Assembly: GCA_902794095.1 (NCBI GenBank)
Contig: CADBFZ010000009.1
Span: 54,406-118,405, forward strand
Length of the DNA stretch: 64,000 nt
Direction of reading: 5' to 3'
DNA from: an uncultured Lachnospiraceae bacterium
GTDB lineage: Bacteria; Bacillota; Clostridia; Lachnospirales; Lachnospiraceae
Positions within the stretch are counted from its first letter, which is position 1, and each line of letters begins with the position of its first letter. Under the pieces are notes generated by a model. That model saw only the letters and a list, made by a program, of their open reading frames with translations. It had not been told where the DNA came from and did not search any database. Position numbers and translations under genes: made by a program. Below, one piece after another: positions 34,135 through 42,673 of this stretch.

Positions 34135-36093
34135 CTAATTGTCACCGCTTAAGGCTTCCCATTTTTCCATAAGGTCCTCAAGCTCTGTGTTCAGTTCATT
34201 TTGCTTTTTGACGAGTTCGTTAAGCTTTGACGGGCTGGTTGCTACATCAGGCTCGGCCATTTTACTTTCAAGCTGAGCGAGTTCGTCTTCAATCTCTGTT
34301 ATACGGTCTTCGCACTTCTTGAGATCGTTAGCTTTTTTACGTGCTTCAGCCTGCTGGGCTTTCTGAGCTTTCCAGTCCGCGGCACTGTCGGACTGCGTTT
34401 GCTGAGCGCTTTCTGAAATGGAAGAAGCTGATGCTGAACCGCTGCCTGAAGAAGTGGCAGAAGGCGCTCTGTAAACATCGCTGGCTTTTCTTACGTCCTC
34501 TCTCTTTTCCAGATAGTAATCATAATTGCCGATGTAGTTATCGAAGTATCCTTCGTGAAGCTCGATGATCCTTGTTGAGATCTTGTTTACGAAATATCTG
34601 TCGTGGGATACGCAGATGATTGTTCCTTCAAACTCGGAGAGTGCCTGCTCAAGGATTTCCTTGGTAGTGATATCAAGGTGGTTTGTAGGCTCATCGAGAA
34701 TAAGGAAATTCGCATCGGAAAGCATGAGTTTTGCAAGGCTTACGCGTCCCTTTTCACCGCCGCTGAGAAGCTTGATCTCTTTGTAGACATTATCGTCCGT
34801 AAACAGGAATGCAGCCAGCACGGTCCTGATCTGAGTGATGGTCATGTCCGGATGCTCGTCCGAGATTTCATCATAGATCGTCTTATTCGGATCAAGTACC
34901 AAATGCTCCTGATCGTAGTAAGCCGTCTCAACATTGGTTCCCCATTTGAAAGAACCCGTATCGGATGTTTCGAGTCCGTTCAATATCTTTAAGAACGTGG
35001 TCTTGCCGGTTCCGTTGTCTCCGATAATGCAGACATGCTCACCGCGCTTTATCTTCACATTCATGTCCTTAAAAAGAGTACGACCGTCGAAGGACTTGGA
35101 CAGATTCTCTACTGTCAGAACGTCGTTACCCGGAACCTTGGAAGGCTTGAATCTGAGGTTGATCTCATTGCTGATAACCTCGGGTCTGTCCAGAACTTCT
35201 ATTTTCTCAAGTGCCTTCTCACGGCTTTCGGCACGCTTGATTGATTTTTCTCTGTTAAAGCTTTTCAGCTTTTCGATTACTTCTTCCTGGTGCTTGATTT
35301 CCTGCTGCTGGTTAAGATATGCCTTCATCTGAGCTTCGAAGAGCATTTTCTTCTTGGCAGCGTAATCCGAATAATTACCCCTGTATGAATTGACACGGGT
35401 ATTTTCAAGCTCGAGAACGGTATCTGCAATCTTATCCAGGAAATATCTGTCGTGGGAGACTATCAGAACTGCTCCGTCGTATGCGCTTAAATAACCCTCC
35501 AGCCAGATGACCGAGTTCATATCAAGGTGGTTTGTGGGCTCGTCGAGAATGATCAGGTCGGGCTTTTTGACAAGTATCGCACCGAGAGCCGCACGGGTCT
35601 TCTGACCGCCGGAGAGGGTGGAGGCTTTTCTGTCAAAATCTTCCTCGGTAAATCCCAGACCTTTAAGAACACCTACGATTTCCGATCTGAAGGTATATCC
35701 GCCCTTAAGATCGAATTCGGTACGGAGCTTTTCGTATCTGTCGCAGATCGCACTTACGTCGTCTGCAGTAGCCATCTGAGCTTCCAGAGAGCGGAGATCT
35801 TCCTCCATCTTAACCAGCTCGGATCTGCAAAGAAGCATTTCCTCGAATATGGTTCCGCCACCACTGAAAGTACCTTCCTGGGACAGATATCCGAAAGAGG
35901 AATCTTTCTCGTAGGTCACGATACCGGTATCGGGTTCGGATTCGCCTGTAATAATACGCAGAAGAGTGGTCTTGCCGGATCCGTTGGAGCCTACAAGAGC
36001 GGTTTTCTGTCTTCTTTCCACGTTAAAAGAAACCCCGCTTAAAATGGGGCCTGTTTCGAATGATTTTGAAATGTTGTTTACACTTAATAACAT
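34135..36093 (-). CDS. ABC-F family ATPase (YdiF/Uup-like)
   Basis: This 652-residue soluble protein has two ABC domains and no membrane segment, so it is an ABC-F translation factor rather than a transporter. Domain 1 has P-loop GSNGSGKTT (35-43) and LSGGQKTRAAL; domain 2 has GDNGTGKTT (about 360) and LSGGEKGRVSL. Both have ILDEPTNHLD. A charged inter-domain linker (about 250-330) would reach the ribosomal P-site. A Ser-rich hinge and a C-terminal coiled coil (about 585-648) follow. In Bacillus ydiF lies next to rex, and here the two are divergent neighbours. No clear ribosome site precedes the start. Confidence 0.93.
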   Translation of the reverse strand: MLLSVNNISKSFETGPILSGVSFNVERRQKTALVGSNGSGKTTLLRIITGESEPDTGIVTYEKDSSFGYLSQEGTFSGGGTIFEEMLLCRSELVKMEEDLRSLEAQMATADDVSAICDRYEKLRTEFDLKGGYTFRSEIVGVLKGLGFTEEDFDRKASTLSGGQKTRAALGAILVKKPDLIILDEPTNHLDMNSVIWLEGYLSAYDGAVLIVSHDRYFLDKIADTVLELENTRVNSYRGNYSDYAAKKKMLFEAQMKAYLNQQQEIKHQEEVIEKLKSFNREKSIKRAESREKALEKIEVLDRPEVISNEINLRFKPSKVPGNDVLTVENLSKSFDGRTLFKDMNVKIKRGEHVCIIGDNGTGKTTFLKILNGLETSDTGSFKWGTNVETAYYDQEHLVLDPNKTIYDEISDEHPDMTITQIRTVLAAFLFTDDNVYKEIKLLSGGEKGRVSLAKLMLSDANFLILDEPTNHLDITTKEILEQALSEFEGTIICVSHDRYFVNKISTRIIELHEGYFDNYIGNYDYYLEKREDVRKASDVYRAPSATSSGSGSASASSISESAQQTQSDSAADWKAQKAQQAEARKKANDLKKCEDRITEIEDELAQLESKMAEPDVATSPSKLNELVKKQNELNTELEDLMEKWEALSGDN

Positions 36094-36126
36094 AACTTAC
36101 TTAAATCTATAACTTAACCTGTAGAA

Positions 36127-36156
36127 TTGACAATATTTTAACATAAGTTGTAAAAT
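36127..36156 (+). promoter_or_regulatory. rex promoter with candidate Rex box
   Basis: TTGACA at 36127-36132 and TAAAAT at 36151-36156 are 18 bp apart, with TG directly before the -10. The 18 bases 36127-36144 read TTGACAA, 4 bases, TTAACAT, matching the clostridial Rex site TTGTTAA-N4-TTAACAA at 11 of 14 fixed positions. On the other strand TTGTCA (36128-36133) and TATAGA (36106-36111) form a possible divergent promoter for the ABC-F gene. Confidence 0.55.
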
Positions 36157-36235
36157 CTTGTATATATGTGCAGATATTTTCGAAGCTTTTTTCACGGGTG
36201 TTTTAGAGCCTTTTTTACGGCTACGGAGGTGCATT

Positions 36236-36874
36236 TTGGATAAGGATATTTCCCAGGCGGTTATAGGAAGATTACCCAGATACCTGCGTTATCTCGGGGA
36301 ACTTAAGGATAAGAATGTCGAGAGGATCTCATCCTCGGAACTCAGCGTCCTTATGAAGGTCACGGCATCCCAGATTCGCCAGGACCTGAACAATTTCGGC
36401 GGTTTCGGACAGCAGGGATACGGCTATAACGTCGACTATCTCTACAACGAGATCAGTAAGATCCTCGGACTCGAGCATCAATATAACTTTATTATCATCG
36501 GTGCCGGAAACCTCGGAAAAGCTCTCGGAGGATATCTTAACTTTGAGAAGAGAGGATTCATTCTCAAAGGAATGTTTGATAAAGCACCCGAACTGATAGG
36601 AACCGATGTCAGGGGCGTTAAAGTAATGCCCATGGAGGACCTTCCTTCTTTTATCAGGAATAACAGTATAGACATAGCGGTCCTTACCATTCCCAAGGAA
36701 GGCGCCGTACCCGTTTCGAAAGTACTTGTCGATAACGGAATCAGAGCAATCTGGAACTTTGCCCATGTGGACCTCGACGTGCCCGAGTACGTGCAGGTCG
36801 AGAATGTACACTTGTCGGATTCTCTGATGAAACTTTCATATAACATTTCAAGTTACAATGAAAACAACGCTTAA
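36236..36874 (+). CDS. rex: redox-sensing transcriptional repressor Rex
   Basis: This 212-residue repressor releases DNA when the NADH/NAD ratio rises and controls fermentation genes. The N-terminal winged helix (about 1-75) includes VTASQIRQDLNNFGGFGQQG. The Rossmann domain has GAGNLG at 89-94, and the C-terminal helix swaps between subunits. The start is TTG 36236, placed by the CGGAGGT site at 36224-36230 and by family length; upstream in-frame codons would add a non-conserved tail. It is probably autoregulated. Confidence 0.94.
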   Translation: MDKDISQAVIGRLPRYLRYLGELKDKNVERISSSELSVLMKVTASQIRQDLNNFGGFGQQGYGYNVDYLYNEISKILGLEHQYNFIIIGAGNLGKALGGYLNFEKRGFILKGMFDKAPELIGTDVRGVKVMPMEDLPSFIRNNSIDIAVLTIPKEGAVPVSKVLVDNGIRAIWNFAHVDLDVPEYVQVENVHLSDSLMKLSYNISSYNENNA

Positions 36875-36891
36875 ACAGCGTGGGCAAATAA

Positions 36892-37569
36892 ATGGCTAAA
36901 CAATCGGGACAGGATAAAAAAGAGAAATTTGAGTTCTCCCTCAGGGGTAAGGATGTTCCTGCGCTTACCCTGGACAACAAATGGTATCACCTTCTCGGAA
37001 AAGTCGGATTTGAGGATATTAAAGACCCTGAGAAGCGCCTCAACGAACTTCTCAAAAGACAGGGAAAGGTCAATACCGAAACAAGGGAGATCAAGAAAGT
37101 AAAACGCCGCCTGATGGACGAAATTGTGTCACTGATGGATGAACAGCAGGGCGGTTCTGATGAAGCTGCGTCCAAGATTGAGGAAAATAAGCGCCTTTTA
37201 AAGGATTGCAACGATAAGCTCGACCAGTACGAGGAGGAGATCATGGATCTTCCCCGTATGATAGAAGAGGTTAATAAAGAACTCCTTTGCATCACTATGG
37301 AACATTGCTATGACACGATGCAGGAAAACACGGATGACATCGAAGAACTCGAAGAATGGATCAGAAACATTCGTATCGAGCTGAAGAAAAACCTCATCCG
37401 CAAGCAGGAAAAAGAAGCCAAGAATCACGAGATTTATAAATACATGCACGATATTTTCGGCGCCGACGTGGTGGATCTTTTTGACATGAGATACAATCCC
37501 GAGGAAAAGCATCCCAGAACCGCCGAAGAAATCGCATCTGAGAAAAAAGAAGACGAGAAGAAGGACTGA
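36892..37569 (+). CDS. unknown coiled-coil protein
   Basis: This 225-residue, highly charged protein is almost all helical. A short N-terminal region (to about 45) contains a LDNKWYHLLGKVGFEDIKDP-type segment. Coiled-coil heptads run from about 48 to 185, and the tail is acidic and Lys/Glu-rich. There are no membrane segments. I recognise no domain. It lies 17 bases after rex and 2 bases before alr, so it is probably in one operon with them. Confidence 0.75.
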   Translation: MAKQSGQDKKEKFEFSLRGKDVPALTLDNKWYHLLGKVGFEDIKDPEKRLNELLKRQGKVNTETREIKKVKRRLMDEIVSLMDEQQGGSDEAASKIEENKRLLKDCNDKLDQYEEEIMDLPRMIEEVNKELLCITMEHCYDTMQENTDDIEELEEWIRNIRIELKKNLIRKQEKEAKNHEIYKYMHDIFGADVVDLFDMRYNPEEKHPRTAEEIASEKKEDEKKD

Positions 37570-37571
37570 AT

Positions 37572-38777
37572 ATGTGGGTTCAAACCAAGGATCAGATTGA
37601 TGAATGTATAGTTACATATAAGCGCGGTGTGGCTTATGTCGATCTTGACGCCATTATCTCCAACATGGATGCCATGCATTCCATGTTGAGAAACGATACC
37701 AAGATGTATGCCGTTATCAAGACTAACGGTTACGGACACGGAAGCCTTCCCATTGCCAAGGCACTTGAGACTGTTCCTTACGTACAGGGATATGCCGTTG
37801 CAACCGCAGAAGAGGCACTGGAGCTTCGCGGAGAGGGAATCAAGAAGGATATTCTGGTACTCAGCTATACCTTTCCCTACAGCTACGAGGACCTTATCAA
37901 AAACGATGTCAGGATCACTGTTTTCCGCAAAGATACGATCCAGGAGCTTTCAAGAGCAGCTGCGGCCGTAGGTAAGAATGCCATCGTTCATATCGCTGTT
38001 GATACAGGAATGGGCAGAATAGGAGTTAATCCCGATAAATTGGGTATTGATTTCGTAAGACATACCCTTGATGCCCCCAATATCAGGGTTGAGGGTATAT
38101 TTACCCATCTTGCAAGGGCTGATGAAGCGGACAAAAAGTCCGCACTTGAGCAGGTGGCCACATTTAAGCAGTTTATATCCGAAATATCCGAGAAAGCGGG
38201 AGCCGTAATCCCCATTGCCCATGTTTCGAATTCTGCCGCAATACTCGAACTTCCCGATTCTTATCTGGATGCGGTAAGAGCGGGTATCACAATGTATGGC
38301 CTTAAGCCCTCTGACGAGGTTCCCGGCGAGGGAGATATTAATCTTAAGCCCGCGCTCAGTCTCTTTTCACATATCACTTACGTGAAAAAAGTAAAACCGG
38401 GACAGAGCATCAGCTACGGTGGCACATTTACAGCAGAGAAAGAGATGATGGTTGCAACCGTACCCCTGGGATACGGCGACGGATACCCAAGACAGCTTTC
38501 GGGTAAGGGCGAAGTTCTCGTAAGAGGCAAAAGATGCCCCATCCTCGGAAGAGTCTGCATGGACCAGTTTATGATCGATGTTTCGGCCCTTGATAACGTT
38601 AAAGAGGGCGAAACCGTAACCCTTTTGGGATATGACGGAGACGAGCATATTTCGGCCGAGGAGCTCGGTGAGAAGTCAGGCAGGTTTAATTATGAGCTTG
38701 TATGCCTTATAGGCTCCAGAATCCCCAGGGTTTATACCCTTCACGGCAGTCCCGTTTTGGCCCTCAGTTCCACATAG
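37572..38777 (+). CDS. alr: alanine racemase
   Basis: This 401-residue PLP enzyme makes D-alanine for peptidoglycan. Lys50 in AVIKTNGYGHG binds PLP, and Tyr282 in ISYGGTF is the second catalytic base. The GYGDGYPR and GRVCMDQFMIDVS motifs are standard. About 17 extra N-terminal residues precede the usual start (AYVDLDAI). It begins 2 bases after the preceding stop. Confidence 0.96.
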   Translation: MWVQTKDQIDECIVTYKRGVAYVDLDAIISNMDAMHSMLRNDTKMYAVIKTNGYGHGSLPIAKALETVPYVQGYAVATAEEALELRGEGIKKDILVLSYTFPYSYEDLIKNDVRITVFRKDTIQELSRAAAAVGKNAIVHIAVDTGMGRIGVNPDKLGIDFVRHTLDAPNIRVEGIFTHLARADEADKKSALEQVATFKQFISEISEKAGAVIPIAHVSNSAAILELPDSYLDAVRAGITMYGLKPSDEVPGEGDINLKPALSLFSHITYVKKVKPGQSISYGGTFTAEKEMMVATVPLGYGDGYPRQLSGKGEVLVRGKRCPILGRVCMDQFMIDVSALDNVKEGETVTLLGYDGDEHISAEELGEKSGRFNYELVCLIGSRIPRVYTLHGSPVLALSST

Positions 38778-38783
38778 GTTTTC

Positions 38784-38812
38784 TTTACTAACAGGGCCTG
38801 AAATGATAAAAT
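38784..38812 (+). promoter_or_regulatory. promoter of the YebC/PmpR gene
   Basis: TTTACT at 38784-38789 and TAAAAT at 38807-38812 are 17 bp apart, with TG one base before the -10. The -10 context, TGATAAAAT, is the same as in the rpsB promoter. Confidence 0.65.
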
Positions 38813-38857
38813 ATATTGATTGCATAAATTTAAGAAATAAAAACGAGAGGTTAAAGT

Positions 38858-39586
38858 ATGTCAGGACATTCAAAGTTCGCCAATATCAAGCATAAGAAGG
38901 AGAAGAACGACGCCGCTAAGGGTAAGATTTTCACCATTATCGGCCGTGAGATCGCAGTCGCTGTTAAAGAGGGCGGCCCCGACCCCAACAACAACTTCAA
39001 GCTTGCTACCGTTATCGCCAAGGCTAAGGCTAACAACATGCCCAACGACACCATCGAGCGTGGTATCAAGAAGGCAGCCGGAGAAGGCGGAAACGTTAAC
39101 TATGAATATATCACCTACGAAGGATACGGACCCAGCGGTATCGCTATCATCGTTGATACCCTTACCGATAACAAGAACCGTACCGCAGCTAATGTAAGAG
39201 CAGCATTCACCAAGGGAAGCGGAAACATCGGAACTCCCGGATGCGTATCTTTCATGTTTGACAAGAAGGGTCAGATCATCATCGACAAGGAAGAAGTTGA
39301 TATGTCCGCTGATGATCTTATGATGACCGCTCTTGATGCAGGTGCAGAGGATTTCAACGAAGAGGACGACAGCTTCGAGATCCTTACCGATCCTGATGCA
39401 TTCGACGAGGTTAACAAGAAGCTTCTTGATGCCGGAATCCCTATGCTCAGCGCTGAAGTTACCATGATTCCTCAGAACTACGTTGAGCTTACCAATGAGG
39501 ATGATATCAAGCTCCTTCAGAGAATTCTCGATATCCTTGACGAAGATGATGACGTCCAGAACGTTTATCACAACTGGGACGAATAA
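38858..39586 (+). CDS. YebC/PmpR family protein
   Basis: This 242-residue protein belongs to the YebC family. Long members like this act as transcriptional regulators in some bacteria; recent work also links members to relief of ribosome stalling at proline runs. The start [22 protein letters not shown] is the family signature. [11 protein letters not shown], a GPSGIAI turn and an acidic C-terminal half follow. The gene uses strongly biased codons, like the ribosomal genes at 26010-27869, suggesting high expression. Confidence 0.95.
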   Translation: MSGHSKFANIKHKKEKNDAAKGKIFTIIGREIAVAVKEGGPDPNNNFKLATVIAKAKANNMPNDTIERGIKKAAGEGGNVNYEYITYEGYGPSGIAIIVDTLTDNKNRTAANVRAAFTKGSGNIGTPGCVSFMFDKKGQIIIDKEEVDMSADDLMMTALDAGAEDFNEEDDSFEILTDPDAFDEVNKKLLDAGIPMLSAEVTMIPQNYVELTNEDDIKLLQRILDILDEDDDVQNVYHNWDE

Positions 39587-39621
39587 TCCCGCAGTTCGGG
39601 GGTAGAAAAAAGAGGTATTTT

Positions 39622-40584
39622 ATGGAACGTCTTGCAATTGTTGTTCCCTGCTATAACGAGGAAGAAGTTCTCGGCATGTCATCCGAAGCTTTAAGAGGGG
39701 TTTTGGATGATCTTGTTGCCAAGAAGAAGATTTCCGAGGACAGTTATGTTCTGTTCGTTAACGACGGAAGTAAGGACAGAACCTGGGAACTTATCGAAGA
39801 AGAACATGCCAAGTATCCGAATCAGATTTTCGGAGTAAAGCTTGCCAGAAATGTAGGTCATCAGTACGCGCTTACCGCAGGTCTTTTTACCGCGGCAAAG
39901 ATGTGCGACATATCCGTTTCAATCGACGCAGACCTTCAGGATGATGTAGCAGTCATTGAAGAGATGGTTGATAAGTATCACGAAGGATGCGAAATCGTAT
40001 ACGGTGTCCGTAAGGAGAGAAAGACCGATACATTTTTCAAGAGATTTACAGCTCAGTCATTCTATAAGCTCATGGCCAAGATGGGAGTAAAGACCGTTTA
40101 CAACCATGCGGACTTCAGACTTATGAGCGCAAGGGCACTTAACGAATTCGAGAATTATCACGAATACAATCTTTTCCTCAGAGGAATTGTGCCCCTTATC
40201 GGATATAAGACCGACTGTGCATATTACGATCGTAAGGAAAGAGCTGCCGGTGTTTCCAAGTATCCCCTTAAGAAGATGCTTGCGCTTGCATTCGATGGAA
40301 TCTCTTCATTTTCGACCCGCCCCATCGACCTTATACTCACTGCCGGAATAGCATGTATCTTCCTGTCAATGCTTGCTTTGATATATGCACTTGTTTCTTA
40401 CTTCACGGGAAATGTTGAACCCGGCTGGACTTCGCTGATCATCTCCATTTGGTTCCTCGGAGGATTACAGCTCCTTGCCATCGGACTTGTCGGTAAGTAT
40501 GTAGGTAAGACCTATATCGAGGTTAAACACAGACCCAGATACAACATTGAAAAGGTTTTGACAAATGACTCTGCGCAAGACTAA
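39622..40584 (+). CDS. family 2 glycosyltransferase, DPM1/GtrB-like
   Basis: This 320-residue enzyme probably moves a sugar from a nucleotide to polyprenyl phosphate. The GT-A domain begins with VVPCYNEEE; the metal site is Asp102-Ala-Asp104 (SIDADLQDD). Two C-terminal transmembrane helices (about 235-258 and 268-290) are as in the GtrB/YfdH type. Its last 20 bases overlap the next gene. Such enzymes normally feed a GT-C membrane transferase, and the overlapping gene is a candidate. Confidence 0.9.
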   Translation: MERLAIVVPCYNEEEVLGMSSEALRGVLDDLVAKKKISEDSYVLFVNDGSKDRTWELIEEEHAKYPNQIFGVKLARNVGHQYALTAGLFTAAKMCDISVSIDADLQDDVAVIEEMVDKYHEGCEIVYGVRKERKTDTFFKRFTAQSFYKLMAKMGVKTVYNHADFRLMSARALNEFENYHEYNLFLRGIVPLIGYKTDCAYYDRKERAAGVSKYPLKKMLALAFDGISSFSTRPIDLILTAGIACIFLSMLALIYALVSYFTGNVEPGWTSLIISIWFLGGLQLLAIGLVGKYVGKTYIEVKHRPRYNIEKVLTNDSAQD

Positions 40585-42658
40585 GTTTTCCTATGTTCTG
40601 AATGTTATATACGCACTTCTCGCCAGTGCCGTGTCCATTATTGCGATAATGGATGCGGCTCAGGGGTTCGGTTACTCCTACATGCCGGGTCTCATAGCGT
40701 TTGGTGTTATTATTTTGCTCGGACTTATCTTCAAGAAGCTCCTTTCATACACGGAGATGTCGGATAAGTTCAAAGCGATTTCCGAAAAAGGAAATATCAT
40801 CGGTATATCCGTGTTCGTTGTTCTCCTTATAGCTTCGATTGCTTTCAGGGTCCTTTCCTACATGTGGAACGGACTTGGCGGTACTGCTTATTTCGAACTT
40901 GCCAAAGTGACCGGAGAACAGATCGAGCATATTGTTCACCCCTGTGATGACTGGTATCTTTCAGCTCTTCACGGGATTTTTTTCCTGTTTGGGAACAGAA
41001 TTTTCGTAGCTGCGATCTTCAATATCGCACTTCAGATCATTGCCGTGATCTTCGGATTTGCAGCTTTTAGGAAAATGCTCGGCATGATTCCTGCGCTTAT
41101 GTTTGCGGGATTTTGGACCATTTCCGGATTTTCTGTTCATGAAGCTCTTACTTTGAGTTCAAGAAATCTTGTATTTCTTCTCGTCTGTATAACTCTTTTT
41201 GCTATTTCATTCAGCGTTCCCGCAACCCGCGGAAAATTCTTAAGTTATCTGATCTCAGGCATATTTACCGCAGTTTGTATCTATGCGGATATCTGCGCTC
41301 TGGCACTCATTCCTTTTATCTTCGGAATTATGTTTAACTCCGGAGAAGAAGATGAAGAGTTCAGCCTCAGATTCAGAAAAATGCTTTTTGCACTTATCTC
41401 TGTGGTGTTCGGACTTGTCCTTCTGATATTCCTTGATTCATATCTCAGCGGCAGCAATCCTGCCAATGTATTAAACAGCATTCTGAGATTGTATAAGGCT
41501 TCAGGCAATTTCACACTCGGTTTTTCATATATGACTTCCTACGGTGAGGTAACCGTACTTGCCGTTCTCGGAGCGCTGAGCATTCTTGCCTGCTTCCTTT
41601 CATATGACGATTCAAGATCCATACTTACACTTTCTGCTCTCGTCATAATACTCATCAACAATTTCGGACTTACATATCTTGAAAATGACGGAAGAGAAGT
41701 TTTCTTCATGGTATGTGCACTTCTTGCCGGTGTTTCATTCAGAGAACTTTTCCCCGAGAAGATAACCGGCGACGTATTTAAAGCAAGTGCTGAGCTTTAT
41801 GACAATGAAGTTGTAGCACCCGATGCCGGCTATGTCCCCAAGAAGCTTGATTCCGGTTCTTTCACATCCGATGATCTCGATGCTCTTGAATCCGGTTTAT
41901 TCGAAACTGTTAAGAAAGCGGGCGAAGAACCTGCAGAGGAGAAGGCTCCCGATGAGGGACTTACCCAGCCCGACCTTAATCTCGGATTTGATGCGGTTAA
42001 TATCGCAACTCCCAAACCTGCTGCGGAAACTCATGTTAACGTAGCACCTCCCGTAGTTAATTCCGCAGATTACATGACACCCAATGCAAGAAATATTCAG
42101 CCACTCAGTGCAACCTCTCAGGTCGGATTAAATAAGGCCGAAGAACCTGAAGTTCACGAACCTGCACCTCAGGATTTGGGAGGAGCCCTGGGTGTTCAGA
42201 AAGAGGAGACCAAGAATGTTCCCACTCAGAGCATAGGCGTTGCTCTTAAGGATTCCGAAGAAAACGGATCTGATAAACCTGCGGAAAAGAAAACCGCTTA
42301 TGTACCTTACAAGAAGCCTCAGCTCAGACCCGAGTACAGAAGAAGACCCGGCGCTTGGGCTCAGCAGTATGCAGAGCGTACAAAGCTTGCCGAGAAGGAA
42401 AAAGCAATCGAAGCAGCAAAGGCTGAAGAGGCTAAGAAAGAAGATACCAAACCTGAAGTTCAGGATACCAAAAAGCATGAGGAAACTAAGACTCATGCTC
42501 AGGAAGTTGCCGCAAACGGTGCAGTGCTTTTGGATAATCCCATTCCTCACCCTGCGCGCAAAACCGAGCATCATCCCATGGAATATGATGTCGATCTTAA
42601 GGCTGATATGTCCGATTACGACATTAAGATTTCGGATGATGACGATTTCGATATTTAA
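40565..42658 (+). CDS. large polytopic membrane protein, GT-C-like, with long disordered tail
   Basis: This 697-residue protein has about 11 transmembrane helices in residues 8-395. A first large external loop (about 97-125) is rich in aromatic and acidic residues, with HPCDDWY. Residues about 415-697 are a charged Pro/Glu/Lys/Ala-rich, probably disordered cytoplasmic tail. The membrane part resembles GT-C glycosyltransferases (PMT/GT39-like), but I see no definite catalytic motif. Overlap with the DPM1-like gene suggests a shared lipid-linked sugar pathway. The acceptor is unknown. Confidence 0.7.
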   Translation: MTLRKTKFSYVLNVIYALLASAVSIIAIMDAAQGFGYSYMPGLIAFGVIILLGLIFKKLLSYTEMSDKFKAISEKGNIIGISVFVVLLIASIAFRVLSYMWNGLGGTAYFELAKVTGEQIEHIVHPCDDWYLSALHGIFFLFGNRIFVAAIFNIALQIIAVIFGFAAFRKMLGMIPALMFAGFWTISGFSVHEALTLSSRNLVFLLVCITLFAISFSVPATRGKFLSYLISGIFTAVCIYADICALALIPFIFGIMFNSGEEDEEFSLRFRKMLFALISVVFGLVLLIFLDSYLSGSNPANVLNSILRLYKASGNFTLGFSYMTSYGEVTVLAVLGALSILACFLSYDDSRSILTLSALVIILINNFGLTYLENDGREVFFMVCALLAGVSFRELFPEKITGDVFKASAELYDNEVVAPDAGYVPKKLDSGSFTSDDLDALESGLFETVKKAGEEPAEEKAPDEGLTQPDLNLGFDAVNIATPKPAAETHVNVAPPVVNSADYMTPNARNIQPLSATSQVGLNKAEEPEVHEPAPQDLGGALGVQKEETKNVPTQSIGVALKDSEENGSDKPAEKKTAYVPYKKPQLRPEYRRRPGAWAQQYAERTKLAEKEKAIEAAKAEEAKKEDTKPEVQDTKKHEETKTHAQEVAANGAVLLDNPIPHPARKTEHHPMEYDVDLKADMSDYDIKISDDDDFDI

Positions 42659-42673
42659 AGGAAATGTCATTAA

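Noticed and set aside
38870..39571. Minus-strand open frame opposite the YebC/PmpR gene
   Set aside because: It arises from the strong codon bias of the real gene; the translation has no family features.
39587..39600. Stem-loop after the YebC/PmpR gene
   Set aside because: Only 4 bp (CCCG/CGGG) and no T-tract, so it is not called a terminator.
42128..42670. Minus-strand frame opposite the tail of the GT-C-like gene
   Set aside because: Hydrophobic look comes from antisense of Lys/Glu/Ala-rich codons. No start signals.
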